64,000 bases of DNA from Flavobacterium sp. SUN046 (GTDB taxonomy: Bacteria > Bacteroidota > Bacteroidia > Flavobacteriales > Flavobacteriaceae). The position numbers were made by a program, and so were the translations under genes. Of the stretch, positions 32,058-42,842 are shown piece by piece. The stretch spans positions 62,001-126,000 of the forward strand of contig NZ_JAPQNT010000007.1 of the NCBI RefSeq assembly GCF_028867965.1, given 5' to 3'. Within the stretch, counting starts at the first letter, position 1. Every line of letters begins with the position of its first letter. The notes below the pieces were generated by a model. It was not told where the DNA came from. It saw only the letters and a program-made list of their open reading frames with translations, and did no database searches.

Positions 32058-33587
32058 ATGCAACACAACGTACTTATTTTAGATTTCGGCTCGCAATACA
32101 CACAACTTATTGCACGTCGCGTTCGCGAATTAAACATATTCTGCGAAATTTTTCCATACAACAATGTTCCCACTGATTTATCAATTTACAAAGCTGTAAT
32201 TCTTGGCGGAAGTCCGTACTCGGTTCGTGCTGAAGATGCTTTGCAAATTGATTTGTCCAATATTCGTGGCAAACTACCGTTACTAGCGGTGTGTTACGGC
32301 GCACAATATTTGGCACACTTTTCAGGTGGCGAAGTAGCTGCTTCCAACATCAGAGAGTATGGAAGAGCGAATTTGACCTATATCAAAGAAAACGAAATCT
32401 TCTTTGAAAATGTAAACCTCAATTCACAAGTGTGGATGAGTCACAGCGACACTATTAAACATTTGCCAACTAATGGTGTAAAATTAGCAAGCACGCACGA
32501 TGTAGAAAATGCGGCTTACAAAATTGAAGGCGAAACTACTTATGCTATTCAATTTCATCCAGAAGTGTATCATTCAACTGATGGTAAACAAATGCTTGAG
32601 AATTTCTTAGTTAAAATTGCAGAAGTTCCGCAAACATTCACACCAAACGCTTTTGTTGGCGATTGTGTTAAAGAGTTGCAAGACAGAGTAGGAAATGACA
32701 AAGTAGTTCTCGGACTTTCAGGCGGTGTTGATTCAACAGTTGCTGCAGTTTTATTGCATAAAGCGATTGGCGAAAACTTATATTGCATTTTTGTAAACAA
32801 CGGATTATTGCGTAAAAACGAATTCGAAAATGTTCTCGAACAATATAAAGGAATGGGTTTGAATGTAAAAGGTGTTGATGCTTCGGCACGTTTTTTGAAT
32901 GCATTGGCTGGAGTTGATGATCCAGAAACCAAGCGTAAAATAATTGGAAATGCTTTTATAGAAGTTTTTGACGATGAAGCTCACAAAATTGAAGATGTAA
33001 CTTGGTTAGCGCAAGGAACAATTTATCCCGATGTAATCGAATCAATTTCAGTAAAAGGTCCGAGTGCAACAATTAAATCACATCATAATGTTGGTGGTTT
33101 ACCTGATTTTATGAAATTGAAAATTGTAGAACCACTCCGAATGTTGTTCAAAGATGAAGTTAGAAGAGTAGGTGCAAGTTTGGGAATTGATCCCGAATTA
33201 TTAGGTAGACATCCATTTCCTGGACCAGGATTATCGATTAGAATATTAGGAGATATTACGCCAGAAAAAGTGCGTATCTTGCAAGAAGTTGACGCAGTTT
33301 TCATCAACGGATTAAAAGAACACGGATTATATGATAAAGTTTGGCAAGCCGGAGCGATTTTGCTTCCTGTAAATAGTGTAGGAGTAATGGGCGATGAGCG
33401 TACGTATGAAAAAGTTGTAGCACTTCGCGCAGTAGAATCTACTGATGGAATGACCGCCGATTGGGTACATTTGCCTTATGAGTTTTTGATGAAAATCTCC
33501 AACGAAATCATTAATAAAGTAAAAGGTGTGAATAGAGTGGTGTATGATATTAGCTCAAAACCACCAGCAACTATTGAATGGGAGTAA
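32058..33587 (+). CDS. guaA: GMP synthase (glutamine-hydrolysing)
   Basis: 509 residues from ATG at 32058 (an in-frame TTG two codons upstream lies inside the promoter and is rejected). It aminates XMP to GMP. The N-terminal class I glutamine amidotransferase has [17 protein letters not shown] (nucleophilic Cys; usual context is C-Y-G) and FHPEVYHS. The ATP-pyrophosphatase domain has the PP-loop [13 protein letters not shown], and the C-terminal dimerisation domain contains [16 protein letters not shown] and ends with the family's PPATIEWE. Length is normal. The LysM/binding-protein fusion lies 95 bases downstream. Confidence 0.98.
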   Translation: MQHNVLILDFGSQYTQLIARRVRELNIFCEIFPYNNVPTDLSIYKAVILGGSPYSVRAEDALQIDLSNIRGKLPLLAVCYGAQYLAHFSGGEVAASNIREYGRANLTYIKENEIFFENVNLNSQVWMSHSDTIKHLPTNGVKLASTHDVENAAYKIEGETTYAIQFHPEVYHSTDGKQMLENFLVKIAEVPQTFTPNAFVGDCVKELQDRVGNDKVVLGLSGGVDSTVAAVLLHKAIGENLYCIFVNNGLLRKNEFENVLEQYKGMGLNVKGVDASARFLNALAGVDDPETKRKIIGNAFIEVFDDEAHKIEDVTWLAQGTIYPDVIESISVKGPSATIKSHHNVGGLPDFMKLKIVEPLRMLFKDEVRRVGASLGIDPELLGRHPFPGPGLSIRILGDITPEKVRILQEVDAVFINGLKEHGLYDKVWQAGAILLPVNSVGVMGDERTYEKVVALRAVESTDGMTADWVHLPYEFLMKISNEIINKVKGVNRVVYDISSKPPATIEWE

Positions 33588-33682
33588 TTAAGTTGGCGTG
33601 TTCAGTTATCAGTATGCAGTATTTGGTATTTGAAATTGCTTTTTGAAGTTGTTTTTTGAAGTTGAAATTTAATTTAACTATT

Positions 33683-35608
33683 ATGTTTAAAAGAGTTATT
33701 TATATTGTAATATTGGTTTTTACAACTACTGTTTTTGCACAGAGTTACACCAAGTACACTGTTGCTAAAGGTGAAACTATTGCCCAAATTGCACAGAAAT
33801 TCAAAGTAACTCCGTATGATATTTACAAGTTAAATCCGGATGCTAAGAATGGAGTACAACCAAATTCGGTGTTGTTGATTCCGAAATCGACTCAATTAGC
33901 AACAGTTCCAACTCCAAAACCCGTAACAGTTAAGCCAAAAGTACCAGTTGTTTCAAACGATAAAATTCATATAGTAGTTGCTGGAGATACTAAATACAGT
34001 ATTTCTAAAAAATATAAAATTTCTGTTGAATTTCTTGAAATGGCAAATCCAATTTTAAAGACTTCCGATTTAAAAGTAGGACAGACTTTAAAAATTATTT
34101 ATTATGAAGAACCACCAAAAATGGCAATTGGTTCAAAAATGTACTCGGCTCACGAAGTTGTTGTTGGAGATACCAAATACAACATCGCAAAAAAATACGG
34201 AATTACTGTAGAAGAATTAGAAAAGCAAAATCCTGAAATTAAAGACAATTTACCTTTAGGATTTCAATTGAAAATTGCAAAAGGCTCTTCAAATTCGGAG
34301 GTTACAGAAGAAGTAAAGCCCAAAGCAAAACCGATTGATTTATTAGAATACACAGTAAAATCTGGCGAAACAATTTACAGTTTGACGCATTTATTCAATT
34401 TGTCAGAAGCTTCTTTAATTGGTTTAAATCCTGATTTGAAAGAAGGCGTTAAAGAAGGTATGGTTTTGAAAGTTCCAGCCAATTTATCGTTTGCTAAAGA
34501 AACCAAAAACAGTTTGAAAGACTTGACTAAATCCATTGCTAATCAGAATAAAAAGCAGTTGGTTTTGTTCTTGCCATTTAATATTTCCAAAATTCAGAAT
34601 GACTCAGTTACAAGTGTTTCCGAACGTTTGAAAAAAGACAAATTTCTTAACATGACGCTTGATTTTTATTCGGGTGCTTTAATGGCTATTGATTCGGCTA
34701 AAGTATTAGGAATGAATGTTGATATAAAGATTTTCGATTCAGAAGAAACTAAGAATTCAACGAATGCTTTATCTATAATTTCAAGCGGAAATTTTGCAGA
34801 TGCTGATGCCGTAATCGGTCCGTTTTATCAAGTTAATGTAGAAAAAGTTGCCGCAGCACTAGAAAGTAAAAATATTCCGGTAATTTCTCCATTGTCTAAG
34901 GATGACGGAAAATCATATAAGAATTTATTCCAGTCTATGCCACAAAATGATGACATCAGAAAAGCAATGTTCGATTATATGCATTCTAAAAATGGCAACA
35001 TCATTGGAGTTCTAGACCCAAAGAAATTGGCAGTAAAACAATACATTCAAGATTTTCAAAAAGAAGTTAAAGTAGTCGGGCTTTCTGACAAAGGCGGATT
35101 TGTTGCGGATAGCATCAAAAAATATTTTGTAAAGGATAAAATAAATTACGTTGTGTTGGCTTCAGAAAAAACAGGAACTATTTTCACGGTTACTAATGCA
35201 ATGTTGAACTCACTAAAAGAGTATCAAGTGCAATTGGTGATTTTAGAACCCAACGAAACACTTGACTTTGAAGAAATCGATTTGAAGCGTTTGACCAAAT
35301 TAAAAATGGTTTATCCATCGGCATCTAAAGATAATGATACTGAGGAAGCGCAACAATTTGAAATGGCTTACAAGAAGAAAAACAGAATTTTCCCAAATCA
35401 ATATGCCGTTCGTGGATTTGACCTGACTTTCGATACTTTATTGCGTTTGTCTCAAGAAAAATCATTACAAGATTCATTAGATAATGATGCTTCGGAACAA
35501 GTAGAAAGCAAATTTGATTATGCAAAGAAAATCTCAGGCGGTTATGCCAACAACGGAATTTACATTTTGTATTACGACGAAGATTTAACAATAAAACAAG
35601 CAGAATAA
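33683..35608 (+). CDS. Exported LysM protein fused to a periplasmic-binding (type 1) domain
   Basis: 641 residues from MFKRVIYIV (ATG at 33683), giving a clean signal peptide ending VFAQ; an earlier start at 33656 adds MKLKFNLTI. Four LysM domains at residues ~23-67, 94-138, 156-200 and 221-266 (each starting with YTV..GET or VV.GDT) bind peptidoglycan. Residues ~293-620 look like a type 1 periplasmic ligand-binding fold as in amino-acid receptors (FYSGALMAIDSAKVLGMNVDIKIFDS; DADAVIGPFYQVNVEKVAAALESKNIPVISP, in parts). In other species the receptor domain feeds a transporter; here it is anchored to the wall and no transporter is near. The next gene overlaps its stop by one base. Confidence 0.88.
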   Translation: MFKRVIYIVILVFTTTVFAQSYTKYTVAKGETIAQIAQKFKVTPYDIYKLNPDAKNGVQPNSVLLIPKSTQLATVPTPKPVTVKPKVPVVSNDKIHIVVAGDTKYSISKKYKISVEFLEMANPILKTSDLKVGQTLKIIYYEEPPKMAIGSKMYSAHEVVVGDTKYNIAKKYGITVEELEKQNPEIKDNLPLGFQLKIAKGSSNSEVTEEVKPKAKPIDLLEYTVKSGETIYSLTHLFNLSEASLIGLNPDLKEGVKEGMVLKVPANLSFAKETKNSLKDLTKSIANQNKKQLVLFLPFNISKIQNDSVTSVSERLKKDKFLNMTLDFYSGALMAIDSAKVLGMNVDIKIFDSEETKNSTNALSIISSGNFADADAVIGPFYQVNVEKVAAALESKNIPVISPLSKDDGKSYKNLFQSMPQNDDIRKAMFDYMHSKNGNIIGVLDPKKLAVKQYIQDFQKEVKVVGLSDKGGFVADSIKKYFVKDKINYVVLASEKTGTIFTVTNAMLNSLKEYQVQLVILEPNETLDFEEIDLKRLTKLKMVYPSASKDNDTEEAQQFEMAYKKKNRIFPNQYAVRGFDLTFDTLLRLSQEKSLQDSLDNDASEQVESKFDYAKKISGGYANNGIYILYYDEDLTIKQAE

Positions 35609-36012
35609 TGGCAACATCTAAAGTAACTTATTTAGGAGATTTACGCACTTCATCTATTCATTTACAATCGGGAACCGAAATTATTACGGATGCGCCATTA
35701 GATAATAACGGCAAAGGAGAAGCATTTTCACCAACGGATATGGTTGCCAATTCACTAGCAACTTGTATGCTAACGGTTATGGGAATCAAAGCACGTGATT
35801 TGGAAGTAGATTTTTCAGGTTCTACTGCCGAAGTCACTAAAGTTATGGCAGCCGAACCAAGAAGAATTTCTGAAATTCATATTACTTTCAATATGAATTT
35901 AATAGCTGACGATAAAACCAAAACCATACTAGAACGAACCGGAATGACTTGCCCAGTTCATTTTAGTTTGCACCCAGAAATCAAGAGAGAAATCATTTTT
36001 AATTGGAAATAG
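35608..36012 (+). CDS. OsmC family protein
   Basis: A 134-residue protein of the OsmC/Ohr fold, whose members reduce organic hydroperoxides with a pair of cysteines. Here the two conserved cysteines are present: NSLATCMLTVMG (about residue 53) and RTGMTCPVHFSLHP (about residue 117). Upstream is the FSPTDMVANS helix start typical for the OsmC subgroup. ATG overlaps the stop codon of the LysM fusion (TAATG), so translation is likely coupled. Confidence 0.93.
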   Translation: MATSKVTYLGDLRTSSIHLQSGTEIITDAPLDNNGKGEAFSPTDMVANSLATCMLTVMGIKARDLEVDFSGSTAEVTKVMAAEPRRISEIHITFNMNLIADDKTKTILERTGMTCPVHFSLHPEIKREIIFNWK

Positions 36013-36013
36013 G

Positions 36014-36056
36014 ACTTGCGTACTTTGCGAAAAACCTTTGCGTTCTTTGCGGTTAA
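36014..36056. repeat. TTTGCG direct-repeat element between osmC-like and DUF3820 genes
   Basis: The 50-base gap contains cttgcgtactttgcg and ctttgcgttctttgcgg, i.e. four copies of TTGCG spaced by ~9 bases in two pairs. On the minus strand it begins TTAACCGCAAAG, reminiscent of the TTAACCGCAGATTCGC arm near 60206. A dispersed repeat of this style is common in flavobacterial spacers. Confidence 0.55.
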
Positions 36057-36062
36057 ATAAAA

Positions 36063-36293
36063 ATGGACGACCAACAAAAATCATTAATAAAACTAGCACA
36101 TACCAAAATGCCTTTCGGCAAATACGAAGGTAAATACCTAATAGATTTACCCGAGTATTATCTAGTTTGGATACACAACAATAGATTGCCCAACGGTCAA
36201 CTTGGCGAACAACTAAAACTCGTTTATGAACTTAAATTAAACGGATTAGAAGAGTTAATTCGCAACATCAAAAGACAATATCCAAAACCTTAA
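36063..36293 (+). CDS. DUF3820 family protein
   Basis: A 76-residue protein with the family signature MPFGKYEGKYLIDLPEYYLVW followed by a helix. The family is described as putative quorum-sensing-regulated virulence factors, but molecular function is unproven. It lies 50 bases after the OsmC gene on the same strand and may share its transcript. Confidence 0.9.
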   Translation: MDDQQKSLIKLAHTKMPFGKYEGKYLIDLPEYYLVWIHNNRLPNGQLGEQLKLVYELKLNGLEELIRNIKRQYPKP

Positions 36294-36319
36294 TTTATCC
36301 TATCATTATTTCTTTATAA

Positions 36320-38047
<1,728 letters not shown>

Positions 38048-38140
38048 TTTTTAGTTATAACTAAAAGTTTGAAACAAAACTATCGAAATAGCGACTGATA
38101 GTAATATTAATTAAAGAAACTGAAGTAAGTTCAGGATATT

Positions 38141-40039
38141 ATGGAAGAAAAAAAGTTTGATAAAAATTCAATTATTGGAATCATATTAATAGTTGTGATT
38201 TTTTCATGGATGATGATTAACAGTCAAAAAGATGCTGCTAAAGAACAAGTTGAAAAGGCAAAACAAGAAAAAATTGATAAAGCTAACAAATTAAAAGAGG
38301 CAGCAACAAAACAAGTAACAGCAACTATTGTTGATAGTACAGCTAATGACACTGTAAAAATTCAAAAATTACAAGGTGCTTTGGGAAGTTTCGCTTATTC
38401 TGCAACGTTACCATCAGCCAAAGAAGGATTTACTACCATTGAAAATGATGTTGTAAAACTTACAATTGCTAACAAAGGCGGTTACATTTCTGAAGCTATT
38501 TTAAAGAAATTTGAAAAGTTCAAAAAAGGTTCAGGTCAATTAGTAGAATTGATTAAAGACAATAATGCCAATTTAAATATCACACTTCAAACCACTGATA
38601 ACCGTGTTTTGAATACCAAAGATTTATTTTTCGAACCAACTTTAACTAAGTCTGGAGAAAACCAAATTTTGTCTATGAAGTTAAAAGCTGGTGCCAATGA
38701 GTATTTAGAGTACAAATATGTCTTGAAGCCTAACGACTATATGATTGATTTTGATTTGCGCTCTCAAGGTTTATCTAAAGTATTGAATACATCTAAGTCG
38801 GCCGATTTAGAATGGGATTTAAAAACTTATAGAAACGAGAGAAGTGTAACCTATGAAAATCAAAATGCTGAAATTTATTTTGAGCACGAAGATGGAAAAA
38901 TTGATTATGTTGGTCAAGGAAAAGATAAAGAAGAAACGCCATCCAAAACAACTTTTGTTGCATATAAACAACATTTTTTCTCATCAATTTTAATGACAAG
39001 TACACCATTTGAAACCACTAAAATTCATTCGGCTACACTTGTAAATGATGTGAAAGTAGATACCGTTTTTACTAAACAATTCAAGTCAACTTTACCATTA
39101 GCATTTAAAAATGGTGAATTAGATTATAAAATGAATTGGTATTACGGACCAACAGATTACAAAACTTTAAAAGCTTATGAAGGTAAAAATCTAGATAAAA
39201 TTATTCCGTTAGGCTGGGGAATTTTTGGCTGGGTAAATCGATTTATTTTTGTACCATTATTTGGATTCTTGGGTGGATTTATGTCTTATGGTTTAGCAAT
39301 TATTTTGTTCACTATAATTATCAAATTGGCAATGTCTCCAATTACATTCAAGTCGTTTTTATCTCAAGCTAAAATGAAAGTGCTACGACCTGAAATTGGA
39401 GAATTAGGAACAAAATTTGCGAAAGATCCAGTAAAAAAACAACAAGAAACAATGAAATTATACAACAAAGCTGGAGTAAATCCTATGGCTGGTTGTATTC
39501 CTGCGTTGATTCAAATGCCTTTCTTAATGGCATCGTTTCGATTTTTTCCATCGGCTTTCGAATTGCGTCAACAACCTTTTCTTTGGGCAGACGATTTATC
39601 TTCATTTGACCAAATTGTGAAATTACCATTTACAATTCCACTTTATGGTGATCATATTAGTTTGTTTCCAATTTTGGCTGCAATTGCAATTTTCTTTTAC
39701 ATGAAAATGACTTCTGGCGATCAAGCTATGGCACAACCGCAACAAGAAGGTATGCCTGATATGACTAAAATCATGAAAATGATGATTTATGTTTCACCAA
39801 TAATGATGTTAATTTTCTTCAACAGTTATGGTTCAGGATTGAGTTTATACAACTTTATGTCCAATTTAATTACAATTGGAATCATGTTAGTTATTAAAAG
39901 ATATTTTATTGATAGCGATAAAATTCACGCTCAAATTCAAGAAAATAAAACTAAACCGGTGAAAGAAAGTAAATTGCAAAAGAAACTTCGTGAAGTTATG
40001 GAACAAGCAGAAGAGCAAAAGAAATTAGGAAAAAAATAA
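38141..40039 (+). CDS. yidC: Membrane protein insertase YidC
   Basis: A 632-residue inner-membrane insertase. It has an N-terminal membrane anchor (residues ~10-26), a charged linker, a large periplasmic beta-domain (~85-360) and the conserved core of five membrane helices (~365-600): GFMSYGLAIILFTIIIKLAMSPITFKSFLSQAKM, then NPMAGCIPALIQMPFLMASFRFFPSAFELR, quoted in parts. The cytoplasmic tail is Lys/Glu rich. It works with Sec or alone. Following pyrG by 93 bases is an arrangement I recall from other flavobacteria. A terminator follows. Confidence 0.98.
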   Translation: MEEKKFDKNSIIGIILIVVIFSWMMINSQKDAAKEQVEKAKQEKIDKANKLKEAATKQVTATIVDSTANDTVKIQKLQGALGSFAYSATLPSAKEGFTTIENDVVKLTIANKGGYISEAILKKFEKFKKGSGQLVELIKDNNANLNITLQTTDNRVLNTKDLFFEPTLTKSGENQILSMKLKAGANEYLEYKYVLKPNDYMIDFDLRSQGLSKVLNTSKSADLEWDLKTYRNERSVTYENQNAEIYFEHEDGKIDYVGQGKDKEETPSKTTFVAYKQHFFSSILMTSTPFETTKIHSATLVNDVKVDTVFTKQFKSTLPLAFKNGELDYKMNWYYGPTDYKTLKAYEGKNLDKIIPLGWGIFGWVNRFIFVPLFGFLGGFMSYGLAIILFTIIIKLAMSPITFKSFLSQAKMKVLRPEIGELGTKFAKDPVKKQQETMKLYNKAGVNPMAGCIPALIQMPFLMASFRFFPSAFELRQQPFLWADDLSSFDQIVKLPFTIPLYGDHISLFPILAAIAIFFYMKMTSGDQAMAQPQQEGMPDMTKIMKMMIYVSPIMMLIFFNSYGSGLSLYNFMSNLITIGIMLVIKRYFIDSDKIHAQIQENKTKPVKESKLQKKLREVMEQAEEQKKLGKK

Positions 40040-40060
40040 TTTTTAAGGTCTAATTTAAAT

Positions 40061-40101
40061 TGCTGTTTCTCTAAGTCAATCTTATGAAACAGCATTTTTT
40101 T
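40061..40101 (+). terminator. Rho-independent terminator of yidC
   Basis: Stem TGCTGTTTC (40061-40069) with GAAACAGCA (40086-40094), a long 16-base loop, then seven T. Confidence 0.75.
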
Positions 40102-40114
40102 ATACTATTAGTTT

Positions 40115-40915
40115 ATGAAAGTAATCATTATGGGTTTTGGTAATATGGGAAAAACCTATGCCAATAGTTTTATCAGTTCAAGGTTTATAAAATCAGATGA
40201 TATTCATGTTTTAGTTCGAGATTCATTTAAAATTTCTAATGAATATGCTATTCCGATAGCTAATTTTATTGATACTCCAAATGAGGAAATTGGTAAATTT
40301 GATATTGTAATTTTAGCAGTAAAACCTCAAGATTTTCCAGCATTAGCAGCAACTGTAAAACCTTTTCTTAATAAAAATCAGATGCTACTTTCAGTAATGG
40401 CTGGTGTAACTTTAACAACTATTGAAAGTCATTTAGGATGTTCTAAAATTGTTCGTTCGATGCCAAATATTCCATCCCAAATAGGAAAAGGTATGACCGT
40501 TTTTAGTGCTTCCAATGCTGTTGATAGAAAAGAGTTATTCATTATTCAAAATTTAATCAATACCACCGGAAAATCTATTTATGTAGAAAATGAAACCTTA
40601 ATTAATGCAGCTACAGCAATTTCTGGAAGTGGTCCAGCATATGTTTTTTATTATATGAATTCAATGATAAAAGCAGCTGTTGAATTAGGTTTTTCTGAAT
40701 CAGAAGCGGAACTTTTAGTAAATCAAACCTTCATGGGTTCGGTAGATTTGCAAAATTCGAGTTCACTTTCTAACGAAGAATGGATTAAAAAAGTAGCTTC
40801 CAAAGGCGGTACAACCGAACAAGCGTTATTAGTTTTTCAAAAAGAACTATTAGAACAAACTATAATTGATGCTGTAAAAGCCGCCAATAATAGAGCAACT
40901 GAGTTAGGTTCATAA
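40115..40915 (+). CDS. proC: Pyrroline-5-carboxylate reductase
   Basis: A 266-residue NADPH-dependent enzyme for the last step of proline synthesis. It has the Rossmann motif GFGNMGKTYA at the N-terminus (residues ~7-16), VILAVKPQD, the VRSMPNIPSQIGKGMTVF segment, and the C-terminal dimerisation signature AISGSGPAYVFYYMNSM plus VASKGGTTEQAL. Length is normal. It starts 13 bases after the yidC terminator, with no strong promoter visible. Confidence 0.97.
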   Translation: MKVIIMGFGNMGKTYANSFISSRFIKSDDIHVLVRDSFKISNEYAIPIANFIDTPNEEIGKFDIVILAVKPQDFPALAATVKPFLNKNQMLLSVMAGVTLTTIESHLGCSKIVRSMPNIPSQIGKGMTVFSASNAVDRKELFIIQNLINTTGKSIYVENETLINAATAISGSGPAYVFYYMNSMIKAAVELGFSESEAELLVNQTFMGSVDLQNSSSLSNEEWIKKVASKGGTTEQALLVFQKELLEQTIIDAVKAANNRATELGS

Positions 40916-40943
40916 AAAAAGCCATTAACGCTAATTAATGGCT
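40914..40943 (-). terminator. Terminator of the fasciclin lipoprotein gene
   Basis: On the minus strand AGCCATTAA TTAGCG TTAATGGCT is followed by seven T, the T run overlapping the proC stop codon. The plus strand lacks a T run, so it mainly serves the minus gene. Confidence 0.8.
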
Positions 40944-40964
40944 AGTATATTTTAAGGTGCATTT

Positions 40965-41927
40965 TTACAAAGTTGGTAATAAAACTTTACTTAACAAATG
41001 AATCACACCATTAGAACACTGAATGTCTGTAGTTACAATACTTGATTTTCTATTATTTACATCTTGCAATTTTGGCCCTGTTGAAAGTAAAACTGTAAAT
41101 GATTGTGGCGCTTGTAAAGTAGAAACAACTTCGCCTTCCATTAAATCGGTTGATAAAATGTTTGTACTAACAACATGATATTGTAAAATCTTAGTCATAT
41201 CTGAAGCAGAAACTCCTGCAACACCACCACTAATTTCTGAATTTAAAGAGGTAAATGCAGCATTAATTGGAGCAAAAACTGTAAATGGTCCGGTACTTGA
41301 AAAAGTAGCTATAAAATCGGGTTGTCCAGTTCCTGTAAGTACACCAACTAAAGAAGTTAAATTCGGATTTGCAATAATGTGGTCAGTTACAGTTGGCAAA
41401 CCAATAACTGCATCTACAATATGAATTATTCCATTGCTTGCTAATACGTTAGCACTTGTAACTTTAGCATTGTCGTTTAAAACAACACCGCTAGATTTGT
41501 TCACATACATACTTAAAGTATTGGTAGAAACTGTTCCTGTAGCTAAAGTTTTAATGTAACCGCTTGAAGGTAAATCAACAGAATTTATAGTTTGACCAAT
41601 TACATGATTCAATAATATTTCTTTTAAAATTGCCGTTGGAACTGCATTAATATCAGAAAAACCATTTGTTGCTAAAAAGGTATTAAAAGCAGCATCTGTT
41701 GGAGCAAATAACGTGTAAGTTCCTTGTGCGCCTAACGTGGCTGATAAATTAGTTTTGTCTAAAGCAATACTTAAAATTGATAAATCACTTTGTAATTGAA
41801 CAACTCCAGTTATACTTGATTTTTTAGCATTTGCTTCTTCTTCCATGCTACAACCTACAATTGAGGTTGCTATAAATATAATAGCGATTACTAGCGATGA
41901 TTTTTTCAATAATGAAAAATGTTTCAT
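40965..41927 (-). CDS. Lipoprotein with two fasciclin (FAS1) domains
   Basis: A 320-residue protein with signal peptide and lipobox ending in Cys26 (IVGC). FAS1 domain 1 covers residues ~38-178 (GTYTLFAPTDAAFNTFLA, LLNHVIGQTINSVDL, SNGIIHIVDAVIGLP) and domain 2 ~182-320 (GPFTVFAPINAAFTSLN, LQYHVVSTNILSTDL, SNGVIHLLSKVLLPTL). FAS1 modules mediate adhesion to proteins or polysaccharides. It is expected on the outer membrane surface or periplasm. It has its own full promoter (41973-42001) and terminator, so it is a single-gene unit. Confidence 0.95.
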   Translation of the reverse strand: MKHFSLLKKSSLVIAIIFIATSIVGCSMEEEANAKKSSITGVVQLQSDLSILSIALDKTNLSATLGAQGTYTLFAPTDAAFNTFLATNGFSDINAVPTAILKEILLNHVIGQTINSVDLPSSGYIKTLATGTVSTNTLSMYVNKSSGVVLNDNAKVTSANVLASNGIIHIVDAVIGLPTVTDHIIANPNLTSLVGVLTGTGQPDFIATFSSTGPFTVFAPINAAFTSLNSEISGGVAGVSASDMTKILQYHVVSTNILSTDLMEGEVVSTLQAPQSFTVLLSTGPKLQDVNNRKSSIVTTDIQCSNGVIHLLSKVLLPTL

Positions 41928-41972
41928 TCTTTTTTATTTTGAGTTAATAATTTGTAATTCATTTAATTATTG

Positions 41973-42001
41973 CAAAAATATACAATAAATTCAATTAACA
42001 A
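41973..42001 (-). promoter_or_regulatory. Promoter of the fasciclin lipoprotein gene
   Basis: On the minus strand TTG (42001-41999), 18-base spacer, TATTTTTG (41980-41973): a full consensus match. Confidence 0.7.
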
Positions 42002-42009
42002 ACTTAAAT

Positions 42010-42042
42010 TTGACAACGATTACTTATTTAATACTATTTTTG
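42010..42042 (+). promoter_or_regulatory. Promoter of the YwqK-like gene
   Basis: TTG (42010-42012), 22-base spacer, TATTTTTG (42035-42042), ~50-base leader. It lies back to back with the fasciclin promoter, so both -33 boxes are within 10 bases of each other. Confidence 0.6.
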
Positions 42043-42097
42043 GCATACTAAATAAACACTAATTCAGTTTTATAGTACAATTATTAAATTCAATCTT

Positions 42098-42808
42098 ATG
42101 AAATATCTTTTTTTATTTTTCATTTTTACCACGTCTTTTTTTGCTCAAGAAGTAAATAAACTCGACGAAAAAGGTAAGAAAGAAGGACTTTGGAAAGGCT
42201 CTTATGAAGCTTCAAAACGACCAAGATACGAAGGAAATTTTAGGCACGGAAAAGAAGTTGGAATGTTCAAGTTCTTTGATGATACTGCCGCTGGAACCCT
42301 AATTGCTACAAGAGAATTTAGTACTAAAGACAATTCATGCTACACTATTTTTTACAATCAAAAAGGAAGTAAAGTGAGTGAAGGAAAAGTAGTAAATAAA
42401 GAATATGAAGGTGAATGGAAATACTATCACGAAAATTCACCTCAAGTAATGACTATTGAAAATTACTTAAATGGTAAGTTAGACGGACTAAGAACTGTAT
42501 TTTATTTAAGTGGAAAAATTGCCGAAGAAACGAACTATAAACTCGGAAAAAAGAACGGAACTTATAAACAATATGCTGAAAATGGCATCATTTTAGAAGA
42601 ATCAAATTATAAAAATGGTGAATATGATGGATTATCAACGTCTAGAAATGCACAAAATGTTGTTCTCTCTAAAGGAAATTTTGTTAACGGAAAAAAAGAA
42701 GGTATTTGGGAAATAATGAATGAAAAAGGTAAAATTGTCAAAATCAATATGTCAAAACTAAAACAAAGAAAATTTGTTAAAAAACCAATTACTAGAGAAC
42801 AAGATTAA
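42098..42808 (+). CDS. Exported MORN-repeat (YwqK-like) protein
   Basis: A 236-residue protein with a signal peptide (ending FFAQ). The body is a run of MORN-variant repeats with the pattern GKKEGLW, EGNFRHGKEVGMFKFF, YEGEWKYYHE, NGKLDGLRTVFY, GKKNGTYKQY, NGEYDGLST, NGKKEGIWE, a beta-strand ladder. Databases often label this family 'YwqK family antitoxin', but with a signal peptide and no toxin neighbour that role is unlikely here. MORN proteins commonly bind lipids or act as scaffolds. The DUF4956 membrane protein starts 34 bases downstream. Confidence 0.85.
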   Translation: MKYLFLFFIFTTSFFAQEVNKLDEKGKKEGLWKGSYEASKRPRYEGNFRHGKEVGMFKFFDDTAAGTLIATREFSTKDNSCYTIFYNQKGSKVSEGKVVNKEYEGEWKYYHENSPQVMTIENYLNGKLDGLRTVFYLSGKIAEETNYKLGKKNGTYKQYAENGIILEESNYKNGEYDGLSTSRNAQNVVLSKGNFVNGKKEGIWEIMNEKGKIVKINMSKLKQRKFVKKPITREQD

Positions 42809-42842
42809 TTTTCTAAATTTGTAAAATTACAAGCACTTTTCA

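Noticed and set aside
33601..33655. Direct repeats (ttttgaagttg, cagttatcagtatgcag) between guaA and the LysM gene
   Set aside because: Short low-complexity slippage typical of this AT-rich genome; no structure or boundary supports a defined element.
42098..42808. Toxin-antitoxin system (YwqK antitoxin)
   Set aside because: The protein has a signal peptide and no adjacent toxin-like gene; the MORN repeats alone do not support an antitoxin role.
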